Source: Planctomycetota bacterium (GTDB lineage: Bacteria > Planctomycetota > UBA8742 > SKZP01 > JAIOTL01). Taken from it: a stretch of DNA of 5,229 bases. Within the stretch, counting starts at the first letter, position 1; every line of letters starts with the position of its first letter. This document shows positions 1 through 5,229 of the stretch, piece after piece. Position numbers and translations under genes: made by a program. The notes under the pieces were generated by a model, which saw only the letters and a program-made list of their open reading frames with translations, did no database searches and was not told where the DNA came from. Location of the stretch: contig JAIOTL010000265.1 in NCBI GenBank assembly GCA_021106775.1, positions 1 to 5,229 of the forward strand. Direction: 5' to 3'.

Positions 1-369
1 ACAGCAAACCTCAAAAAAGCAGAAGGAGAAGCTTGCGCAAAAGTCATTAATGCAAACGGCGAGGCATTGGCATACCTTACGAAGCTTGAAGCAGAGATAA
101 TTTCATATGCGAAGTTACGGGCAGTTGGATTTCCACCTGCAACGTATAATTTCCTGGCAAAATGGGATGGGAAACTACCAAATGTCCTTGCAGGCGGTGA
201 AATGCTTGATGGGTTAATAATCCCTGCAGATAAGCTTGAGAAGATGGATGTAAAGGACATTCAGCTTCTGCTCGGTGATATTGCGTTGCAAAAGGAAAAG
301 TTGGCAAAAGAGATGGCAAGACTTTCAAAAGAATCTTTCGAAAACACGGATAACAAAGAAGATAAATAG
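1..369 (+). CDS. SPFH/band 7 (prohibitin-like) protein, C-terminal part only
   Basis: The frame is open from base 1 to the TAG at 367-369, giving 122 visible residues; the N-terminus and the SPFH core lie off the left edge. The first visible residues (KKAEGEACAKVINANGEALA) are the Ala/Glu-rich coiled-coil pattern that follows the SPFH domain in prohibitin/flotillin-type proteins. Next comes AKLRAVGFPPATYNFLAKWD and the GKLP motif; 'kWDGklP' is typical of prohibitin-like SPFH proteins. The tail is charged and ends in Lys, Glu, Asp and Asn-rich sequence, probably cytoplasmic or periplasmic depending on topology. Such proteins form large membrane-bound oligomeric rings and scaffold proteases or lipid domains; that role is inferred from family membership. 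TTG at 67 is merely an internal Leu codon, not the start. The stop lies 5 nt before the downstream phosphoesterase ATG, so the two genes are probably co-transcribed. Confidence 0.72.
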   Translation, partial: TANLKKAEGEACAKVINANGEALAYLTKLEAEIISYAKLRAVGFPPATYNFLAKWDGKLPNVLAGGEMLDGLIIPADKLEKMDVKDIQLLLGDIALQKEKLAKEMARLSKESFENTDNKEDK

Positions 370-374
370 AAGGC

Positions 375-995
375 ATGAAAATTGTTTGCATCAGCGATAC
401 ACACGGAATGCATCGGGATTTTGAAATTCCGAACGGTGATGTGTTGGTGTTCGCAGGCGATATGTGCAGCATCGGAAATCTTGACGATATATCGGATTTT
501 AACGCATTTCTGGGTAAACTTCCGCATAAACATAAGGTTGTAGTCTGCGGCAATCACGATTGGGCGTTTGAACGCGAACCAGAACAAGCACGATCCCTTA
601 TGACGAATTGCATATACTTGCAGGATGAAGGCTGCGAGATTGACGGCATGAAATTCTGGGGTTCACCTTGGCAGCCCGAATTCGGCAAATGGGCGTTTAA
701 TCTGCCTCGTGGCGTGAAATTGTGTGAAAAATGGTCTAAGATTCCATCTGACATTGACATTCTGGTTACTCACAGTCCGCCTTTTGGCATCTGCGACCTT
801 GTTGTTACCGGAAGAAATGAGGGTTGCGAGGAATTGCTAGAAGTCGTTCAGCACATCAAACCAAGACTGAATGTTTTCGGTCATATTCACGAAGCATACG
901 GCAAATTCACTAACGAACACACGATTTTCGCAAACGCTAGCATCTGCACATTTGATTACAGACCCACAAATCCCGCTATTGTCATCGATTTATAG
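375..995 (+). CDS. Calcineurin-like metallophosphoesterase, MPPED type
   Basis: This 206-residue protein has the complete dinuclear metallophosphoesterase signature: DTHG (D8, H10), AGDM (D29), GNHD (N60, H61), THSPP (H133) and GHIHEAYG (H170, H172). The spacing, the WAFNLPRG stretch at 106-113 and the GHIHEAYG ending resemble the MPPED1/MPPED2 group (class III-like phosphodiesterases that act on cyclic nucleotides or other phosphodiesters). The true substrate cannot be told from sequence. No signal peptide or membrane segment is seen, so it is likely cytosolic. ATG 375 is the only possible start, because the frame is stopped at 363-365 and the DTH motif begins at residue 8. The ribosome site is poor: AAGG at 370-373 lies only 1 nt from the ATG, so translation may be coupled to the gene upstream. 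Its last 6 nt overlap the end of pyrD on the other strand. Confidence 0.9.
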   Translation: MKIVCISDTHGMHRDFEIPNGDVLVFAGDMCSIGNLDDISDFNAFLGKLPHKHKVVVCGNHDWAFEREPEQARSLMTNCIYLQDEGCEIDGMKFWGSPWQPEFGKWAFNLPRGVKLCEKWSKIPSDIDILVTHSPPFGICDLVVTGRNEGCEELLEVVQHIKPRLNVFGHIHEAYGKFTNEHTIFANASICTFDYRPTNPAIVIDL

Positions 996-1919
996 TTTTA
1001 ATGTGTTTTTCAGCATGGAAATATCGCTGATGCCTTGTTCCTCAAGCCTTTTGTTTAAATCATCGCAGATTTCCCTAAAAACCTTCGGATTGCGTAAAAA
1101 AGCAGTGCCAATCTGGACTGCATCCGCTCCGACAACGAGATATTCAAGCACATCATCCGCATTACTCGCTCCTCCGCTCGCAATTATCGGCACAGTCGGC
1201 ATTTTTTGTCGCACCTGATGAACTTTATGCATAATCATCGGTTTTACCGCAGGACCGGAAAGTCCACCGAAACCCCGTTTCACACCAGTCAAACCCGTTC
1301 GCCAGTCAACGCTCATCCCAAGAAAAGTGTTCGCAACAACCAGAATATCCGCACCAAAATCCACTGCAATTTGCCCAAAATGAGTAATATCTTCACAATT
1401 AGGTGTGAGTTTCACCGCCATCGTCTTATTTTTGAGAATTTTTTTCGTCCCTTTTACAACGCGGATTAGAGACGCATCATCAACTCCAAACGCAAGTCCA
1501 CCCTGTTCATGATTCGGACACGAAACATTTACTTCAATTGCTGAAATCCAAGATTCATCAGCAAGTTTTTCTGCGATTATGAAAAACTCGTCAATTTTCG
1601 AGCCAAAAATCGACACAATTACCTTTGTCTCAGATGAAATTTCCTGCAAAATCGGCTTTTCATGCTCAAGAAAATATTCAATTCCGTCATTTTGCAAGCC
1701 AATGGAGTTAATTAATCCAGCAGTTGTTTCAGCCAGCCTGGGCGGAGGATTGCCTGAGATTGGGTCATACGACACAGATTTACACACGAAAGCACCAAGG
1801 TCGGATAATCGAAAACCGGTAATATCACGCATTTCTTTTCCGTAACCAGCACAACCTGAAGCAGTCATAATCGGCGATTGAAGGTCAAAATCGTGTAATT
1901 TCGATGATATTTTTGTCAT
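990..1919 (-). CDS. pyrD: Dihydroorotate dehydrogenase, class 1B-type catalytic subunit
   Basis: PyrD oxidises dihydroorotate to orotate in de novo pyrimidine synthesis using FMN in a TIM barrel. The 309-residue length matches class 1B catalytic subunits. Visible motifs are ASG (20-22), CKSVS (46-50), NPPPRLAET (57-65), NSIGLQN (71-77), EVNVSCPN (129-136) with the catalytic Cys134 that marks class 1 rather than class 2 enzymes, VKLTPN (169-174), ANT (196-198), GGLSGPAVKP (218-227), the phosphate-binding SGG (248-250) and QIGTA (269-273). ATG 1919 is preceded by a good Shine-Dalgarno (GAGG, complement of 1925-1928, 5 nt from the ATG). Class 1B enzymes pair with PyrK, an FAD/2Fe-2S subunit that passes electrons to NAD; pyrK is not in the window, so the electron acceptor is inferred from class only. 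The gene is alone on its strand here, diverges from rpmA and overlaps the phosphoesterase tail by 6 nt. Confidence 0.95.
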   Translation of the reverse strand: MTKISSKLHDFDLQSPIMTASGCAGYGKEMRDITGFRLSDLGAFVCKSVSYDPISGNPPPRLAETTAGLINSIGLQNDGIEYFLEHEKPILQEISSETKVIVSIFGSKIDEFFIIAEKLADESWISAIEVNVSCPNHEQGGLAFGVDDASLIRVVKGTKKILKNKTMAVKLTPNCEDITHFGQIAVDFGADILVVANTFLGMSVDWRTGLTGVKRGFGGLSGPAVKPMIMHKVHQVRQKMPTVPIIASGGASNADDVLEYLVVGADAVQIGTAFLRNPKVFREICDDLNKRLEEQGISDISMLKNTLKL

Positions 1920-2008
1920 TTTTTCCTCAAAAAGCTTGCAATTGCGGATTCAATTCATAGAATATTCAACTTCGATTCAGAAAAGCAATAAAAAAATAGG
2001 AGATAGAT
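1920..2008. promoter_or_regulatory. Divergent intergenic region between pyrD and rpmA
   Basis: These 89 nt must hold the promoters of both genes if neither is driven from elsewhere. On the + strand TTGCAA (1936-1941) and TAGAAT (1958-1963), 16 nt apart, form a fair sigma70-like promoter for rpmA with a leader of about 40 nt. The rpmA Shine-Dalgarno AGGAG is at 1998-2002, 6 nt before the ATG. On the - strand I see only weak candidates (for example TATTCT opposite 1962-1967 with TTGCTT 18 nt upstream). Two perfect 8-nt palindromes, GCAATTGC (1938-1945) and GAATATTC (1960-1967), lie on the presumed -35 and -10 of rpmA; they are short and could be chance. No PyrR-type or other leader structure is visible before pyrD. 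Confidence 0.35.
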
Positions 2009-2260
2009 ATGGCTCATAAAAAAGGCGGCGGCTCATCAAAGAATGGTCGCGATTCGAACGCAAAGCGTTTGGGCGTCAAGAAATTCGGTGGTGAGTACGT
2101 AAAAGCTGGCAACATTCTGTGTCGTCAGCGCGGGACAAAGTTCCACCCAGGCAAAAACGTCGGTATCGGCAATGATTGGACGATTTTCAGCCTCATCGAA
2201 GGTTATGTCAAATTCGAGAAAAAAAGCAAATATATCAGCGTATATCCTGAGAATATTTAA
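2009..2260 (+). CDS. rpmA: 50S ribosomal protein bL27
   Basis: This 83-residue protein is a full-length bL27, starting [20 protein letters not shown] and carrying the family core [19 protein letters not shown] (34-52). bL27 sits near the peptidyl-transferase centre of the large subunit, and its basic flexible N-terminus reaches toward the P-site tRNA. The N-terminus begins directly with the mature sequence, so there is no cleavable extension of the kind that Prp protease removes in Firmicutes. The start is supported by the motif itself and by AGGAG 6 nt upstream. The segment [17 protein letters not shown] (54-70) has Trp where many family members have Asp or Phe (typical G-x-D-x-TLFAL), a mild variation. 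Unusually, rplU (bL21) is not upstream; pyrD diverges from it and lipA converges on it, 22 nt beyond the stop. Confidence 0.97.
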   Translation: MAHKKGGGSSKNGRDSNAKRLGVKKFGGEYVKAGNILCRQRGTKFHPGKNVGIGNDWTIFSLIEGYVKFEKKSKYISVYPENI

Positions 2261-2281
2261 TTATGGAATCCGCCTGATATA
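2217..2281 (-). terminator. Possible Rho-independent terminator of the lipA transcript, inside rpmA 3' end
   Basis: Read on the - strand just after the lipA stop, TATATCAG-G-CG (opposite 2281-2271) can pair with CGCTGATATA (opposite 2240-2231). This gives a 10-bp stem with a single bulged base (opposite 2273) and a loop of 30 nt. It is followed at once by a T-rich run, TTTGCTTTTTTT (opposite 2230-2219). The layout fits an intrinsic terminator, but the stem is AT-rich and the loop long, so it may be weak. It overlaps the last codons of rpmA. On the + strand no T-run follows the hairpin, so it would not end rpmA transcripts in the usual way. Confidence 0.33.
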
Positions 2282-2282
2282 A

Positions 2283-3143
2283 TCAACGAGCAGAAATGCA
2301 ATCGTAGGCTTTTTGCGCTTTGTACGACGAACGAACATATTTTCCAGCAACGACGTATTTTATGCCATTATTTTGTGCAAGTTTCTCAAGCTCAATAAAC
2401 TCCTCATCAGTCCAGAACTTTTCAACAGGTAAAAGTGTTTTGTCCGCCTGAAAATATTGCCCAATCGTTAGAATATCAATTCCAACATCTGAAAGTCGCT
2501 TGAAAGTTCTGATAAGTTGCACCCCCGTTTCACCCACTCCAAGCATCATGCCCGATTTTGTAATCATTTTCTGGTCAAACAATTTTACTGTTTTCAAAAC
2601 CTTAAGCGAACGTTCAAAATCAGCTTGTGGACGTACTTTCGAATAAAGTTCGGGCACAGTTTCAATATTATGATTGAAAACATCTGGTTTTGCATTGATG
2701 ACAGTTTGTAATAAATCTGTGTTTCCCTGAAAGTCAGGCACAAGGACTTCGATGTGTGCTTTTGGCAATTTTTCACGCACAGCATGAATCGTATGTGCGA
2801 AATGTTCGACACCGCCGTCTGGCAGGTCATCACGCGTAACACTTGTTATCACTACAAAACGCAGATTCATCTGTGATGCTGCATTTGCAAGGCGTATCGG
2901 CTCGGTCGAATCAAGTGGTACAGGTTTTCCCGATGCAATGGCACAAAACCGACAATTGCGCGTACATGTATTTCCCATAATCAAAAAAGTCGCGGTTCCT
3001 GCGTTGAAGCATTCATCAAGGTTCGGACATCTCGCATTCTGACAAACGGTTTGCAGGTCGTATTGCATCAGTATTTTATCAACATTTGTGATTTTATGTC
3101 CCAGCGGAACTTTCTTTTTCGTGTGCTTTCTATCGTTAGTCAT
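2283..3143 (-). CDS. lipA: Lipoyl synthase (radical SAM)
   Basis: LipA inserts two sulfurs into octanoyl groups on lipoyl-domain proteins, making the lipoyl cofactor of pyruvate/2-oxoacid dehydrogenases and the glycine cleavage H protein. This 286-residue protein has both 4Fe-4S sites: the auxiliary-cluster CX4CX5C (C34, C39, C45; the family-specific motif) and the radical SAM CX3CX2C (C60, C64, C67). It also has TSVTRDDLPDGG (100-111), the EVLVPDF motif (132-138), HNIETVPELY (158-167), KSGMMLGVGE (196-205) and the C-terminal RSSY (271-274), whose second Ser ligates the auxiliary cluster. The N-terminus is short and lacks the usual P-x-W-L element. The motif usually written GQYLxPxxxHLPV reads GQYFQADKTLLPV (228-240), losing the His. 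No clear Shine-Dalgarno precedes ATG 3143; it lies 6 nt after the secretin stop and is probably translated by coupling or reinitiation. No lipB or lplA is in view. Confidence 0.95.
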   Translation of the reverse strand: MTNDRKHTKKKVPLGHKITNVDKILMQYDLQTVCQNARCPNLDECFNAGTATFLIMGNTCTRNCRFCAIASGKPVPLDSTEPIRLANAASQMNLRFVVITSVTRDDLPDGGVEHFAHTIHAVREKLPKAHIEVLVPDFQGNTDLLQTVINAKPDVFNHNIETVPELYSKVRPQADFERSLKVLKTVKLFDQKMITKSGMMLGVGETGVQLIRTFKRLSDVGIDILTIGQYFQADKTLLPVEKFWTDEEFIELEKLAQNNGIKYVVAGKYVRSSYKAQKAYDCISAR

Positions 3144-3149
3144 AAGTAT

Positions 3150-5054
3150 TTATTTTGAGAAACGTTTTGCAGCAGGATCCGACAACCATGGAGGTTCAAC
3201 AGGATTTGTGTGCTTGAAAAACTTGAGAACTCTGCCTTTGCGGATAATTTCGACTTCATCTTTCGGCTTAACAATTGTAGGAGTGATAAAGAAAAGCAGG
3301 TCAGTCTTTCGGTTCGTGTTAACCCGCGTCGAAAAGAGAGTGCCAATAATCGGCAATTCACCAACAATTGGCAATCCTGTTAACGACTCAGTGATTTTGT
3401 TTTCATACAAACCACCCATTATTAGTGTATTCCCGCTGTCTACGAATACTTCAGTGCTTAATTCCCTGTTGGAGGTTATAGGTGTATCACTTCCGCCAAG
3501 TGAGATTGTACCGACTTGCTCTTTAATTGAAATCTTTATAATCATTCTTATTCTGTCGCCAGGCTCAACGTGAGGAGTAACTTCCATTGTGATTGAAACG
3601 TCTTTAAACTCAACAGTTTGAGTAATTCCACCTTCGCTTTCATCAGTCGTAAGATATGGTACTTCCTGCCCAACAACGATTTTAGCTGGTTTTCCGTTCT
3701 TAATTAGAACACGAGGACGTGAAAGAATGTTCGAATCGGTATTTGTGCTTAGTGCGTTTAGCTGAACTGACCATGAATTATCTTTGTTGCTTTGTAGAAC
3801 ACCAAACGAGAACCCGCTTGTACCACCTGAACTAGCTGCATTAAAGTTAGTTGTGCCTTCAGTTGCACCCGCGGTAGAATCTAAGCCGAATTTGAAATCG
3901 TTGTCAAGTTTGATTTCCATGAAAGTTGCTTCGATGTAGACTTGTTGAGGTTCAGCATCGAGTTCTTGAATAAAACGTTCAAGTAAAATGAAGTTTGTTA
4001 CTCTATCTTTTATGATGAGGAAATTCTTTTCAGGATTTGTAACAATTTTGCCCTTTTCCGTGAGAAATGTTTCAAGGTCTTTAGCAAAATCTTCAACAGG
4101 TCTAGCAAGAGTATAAACTCTGGTATCAATCTTTTCCGCTAGTGGTATTTCGACTTCATTCCCTTGAGATAGTTTTATCTCCTTAATGTATTCACCGACC
4201 ATTTTAACATCTTCTGCTGTTCCGGTAATAAGAATGAGTTTTTCATCTTCGTTAATAATTGTCCACTGCTCGGTATCAGAATCGATATGAGTTGGCAAAA
4301 GATTGCCAAGGTCAACAATAATCTGCTCAATGGAATTCGGGAAACGGAATATTTGCTTGTTAACATCAATCTTTGTTTCGACTTCACTTTCTAAGTTGGA
4401 TTTTTTCTCGTCAGCCTTAGTTCTGTTTTCTTCGTCACTGAAATCAAGCTTTGTATTGGCATGTTTATTGATTTCCTCAAAATACTGGTCAATTGTTGCT
4501 AACGCAATCTGCGAAGCCATTACAAAAATGACTCGAGAGCTGGAATTGCTGATAACTTTATCCTCTTTGCCAATAAAGGATGTGAACTGTTCGACAATAT
4601 CAGTAAGCTTGAAATATGCAGGGATAACGTAAGATTTCTTTATTGTGGTTAATTCCGCATCTTTTTTCGCGGCTAAGTCAATCGGTCGAATAATGTACAC
4701 ACCGTTGCGGACTTCAAAATTGTATCCGTATGTTTCAAGTACAAGCGTTAAGAAATCATCAAAAGCAAGCGAATCGTCTTTAAGTTCCTCAGCCTTTTTA
4801 ATAATCTCCTGAAAGACATAAACCTTGACACTGACTTTTTCAGTATCAGGGGTAATAATCATGCTTGTTTTGTACCCCGACGCAAGACCCCACAGCAATT
4901 CGAAGAGGGAAACCTCTAAACGCGTTGGTGCAATTTCCTCTTCAGTGCCATCCGGTTCTTCCATTGTGTCGTCGTCATCTTGTGCATAGACGACTGAGAA
5001 TGTAAGTGAAAATATGATAAATAGAACAAAAGCCGTTTTAAAAATTACATTCAT
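3150..5054 (-). CDS. Secretin (GspD/PilQ superfamily outer-membrane channel)
   Basis: This 634-residue precursor has a Sec signal peptide: Lys6, a hydrophobic core at 7-22 and VYA|QD cleavage after residue 24. There is no lipobox. An acidic segment follows (25-41). Repeated alpha/beta N-domains come next: an STN/N0-like region about 44-124, then units about 139-197, 232-294 and 310-367, each with the 'LxxVxxFxxxL ... hydrophobic strands ... I-x-x-L/I' look of secretin N1-N3 domains. A charged linker (about 198-231) separates the first two N1-type units. The C-terminal secretin barrel runs about 368-596, with SRPRVLIKNGKPAKIVVGQE (445-464), VEFKDVSITMEVTP, STEVFVDSGNTLIMGGL (533-549), the LPIVGELPIIGTLF motif (561-574) and LLFFITPTIV (586-595). 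A 39-residue tail follows. The start is supported by GGAAGGA (opposite 5061-5067) 6 nt upstream. Secretins form multimeric channels for type II/III secretion, type IV pili or phage release; no partner genes are visible, so the system cannot be named. lipA follows in the same operon. Confidence 0.93.
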   Translation of the reverse strand: MNVIFKTAFVLFIIFSLTFSVVYAQDDDDTMEEPDGTEEEIAPTRLEVSLFELLWGLASGYKTSMIITPDTEKVSVKVYVFQEIIKKAEELKDDSLAFDDFLTLVLETYGYNFEVRNGVYIIRPIDLAAKKDAELTTIKKSYVIPAYFKLTDIVEQFTSFIGKEDKVISNSSSRVIFVMASQIALATIDQYFEEINKHANTKLDFSDEENRTKADEKKSNLESEVETKIDVNKQIFRFPNSIEQIIVDLGNLLPTHIDSDTEQWTIINEDEKLILITGTAEDVKMVGEYIKEIKLSQGNEVEIPLAEKIDTRVYTLARPVEDFAKDLETFLTEKGKIVTNPEKNFLIIKDRVTNFILLERFIQELDAEPQQVYIEATFMEIKLDNDFKFGLDSTAGATEGTTNFNAASSGGTSGFSFGVLQSNKDNSWSVQLNALSTNTDSNILSRPRVLIKNGKPAKIVVGQEVPYLTTDESEGGITQTVEFKDVSITMEVTPHVEPGDRIRMIIKISIKEQVGTISLGGSDTPITSNRELSTEVFVDSGNTLIMGGLYENKITESLTGLPIVGELPIIGTLFSTRVNTNRKTDLLFFITPTIVKPKDEVEIIRKGRVLKFFKHTNPVEPPWLSDPAAKRFSK

Positions 5055-5128
5055 GCTTAATCCTTCCAGTATCTGCCATATTTAATAATTTTAATTTCAA
5101 CATTAATTTACCAATTATATAAATTTGA
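5055..5128. promoter_or_regulatory. AT-rich leader and promoter region of the secretin-lipA operon
   Basis: This region is markedly AT-rich compared with the flanking coding DNA. On the - strand there is a perfect -10 hexamer TATAAT (opposite 5119-5114) that would give a leader of about 50 nt. Its nearest -35-like hexamer, TTGATG (opposite 5145-5140), is 20 nt away, longer than ideal. A perfect TTGACA (opposite 5135-5130) is only 10 nt from that TATAAT; with it the best -10 would be TAAATT (opposite 5110-5105) at 19 nt. So a promoter is likely, but which hexamers are used is unclear. AATTTA (5105-5110) and TAAATT (5120-5125) form a 6-nt inverted repeat across the TATAAT, which might be an operator or chance in AT-rich DNA. 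Confidence 0.35.
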
Positions 5129-5229
5129 ATGTCAAAAAACATCAATAATTTTTCTAAATTGAGAGTATCTCTTAAAAAAGTTATTTCGGATACTTACGTA
5201 AATGTGTTGTTGTCGATTGATACATTTAT
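5129..5229 (+). CDS. Possible start of a divergent gene, cut by the right edge
   Basis: ATG at 5129 opens a frame with no stop to the window end: 33 full codons beginning MSKNINNFSKLRV and ending in a hydrophobic stretch, VNVLLSIDTF. Base composition shifts from very AT-rich before it to more mixed within it, as at a coding start. No Shine-Dalgarno is visible, unlike pyrD, rpmA and the secretin, and the secretin promoter candidates overlap its first codons. It does not match any family I recognise, and a 33-codon open run in AT-rich DNA could be chance. It would be divergent to the secretin if real. Confidence 0.35.
   Translation, partial: MSKNINNFSKLRVSLKKVISDTYVNVLLSIDTF

Noticed and set aside
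67..69. TTG as the start of a short 100-residue gene at the left edge
   Set aside because: The same frame continues open to base 1 and encodes SPFH-type coiled-coil residues upstream of the TTG, so this is the inside of a longer gene.
77..587. Two - strand open frames opposite the SPFH end and the phosphoesterase start
   Set aside because: They are antisense to two clearly recognisable coding sequences and have Cys/Pro/Ser-rich compositions with no family resemblance.
1920..2008. Riboswitch or attenuator before pyrD
   Set aside because: The leader is too short and I see no stable alternating hairpins or terminator before the pyrD start.
3088..3573. 161-codon + strand open frame opposite the secretin barrel and lipA start
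   Set aside because: It is the mirror of a well-conserved secretin domain on the - strand and shows no motif of its own.
4303..4632. 109-codon + strand open frame opposite secretin N-domains
   Set aside because: Ser/Leu-rich composition is what the antisense of this coding region yields; no ribosome site or family match.
5161..5195. Short inverted repeats (GAGA-GTA-TCTC and an AAGT...ACTT pair)
   Set aside because: Stems of 4 to 6 bp in AT-rich DNA are expected by chance, and no T-run or known RNA fold goes with them.
5132..5227. - strand open frame from the right edge ending in TGA opposite 5132-5134, possibly the tail of an upstream operon gene
   Set aside because: About 31 codons with no recognisable pattern, ending inside AT-rich DNA; the + strand frame over the same bases has a start codon and seems somewhat more likely, though neither is proven.
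1..5229. CRISPR array, insertion sequence, prophage or defence system
   Set aside because: No repeated spacers, transposase motifs, terminal repeats or nuclease/defence domains are present; the genes are core metabolism, translation and envelope functions.

Overview
This is an AT-rich bacterial window holding mostly housekeeping genes: five complete protein genes, one gene cut by the left edge and one possible gene start cut by the right edge. The organism is Gram-negative (diderm), because the window carries a full-length outer-membrane secretin with a Sec signal peptide. A class 1B-type dihydroorotate dehydrogenase and good Shine-Dalgarno sites at several genes fit many non-proteobacterial diderms. 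A lineage in the Bacteroidota/Chlorobiota (FCB) neighbourhood is a guess, not something the sequence proves.

Layout. From 1 to 995 on the + strand lie the C-terminal end of an SPFH/prohibitin-like membrane-scaffold protein and, 5 nt later, a complete MPPED-type metallophosphoesterase. The phosphoesterase meets pyrD (990-1919, - strand) tail to tail with a 6-nt overlap. An 89-nt divergent intergenic region separates pyrD from rpmA (2009-2260, + strand), which encodes ribosomal protein bL27 and has no rplU beside it. rpmA converges on lipA (2283-3143, - strand), with a candidate terminator for the lipA transcript lying inside the 3' end of rpmA. lipA sits 6 nt after the stop of a 634-residue secretin (3150-5054, - strand) and in the same reading frame, so the two are probably co-transcribed. 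The right end (5055-5229) is a very AT-rich promoter region and then an open frame on the + strand that may be the start of a divergent gene.

How the genes fit together. The left pair (SPFH plus phosphoesterase) and the secretin-lipA pair look like transcription units made of functionally unrelated genes. pyrD (pyrimidine synthesis), rpmA (ribosome) and lipA (lipoic acid cofactor) are core metabolism or translation genes detached from their usual partners (pyrK, rplU, lipB), none of which is in view. I see no mobile element, CRISPR array, tRNA or rRNA. I found no convincing new system. The most notable points are the isolated secretin joined to lipA, the solitary rpmA, and a departure from a conserved motif in LipA.
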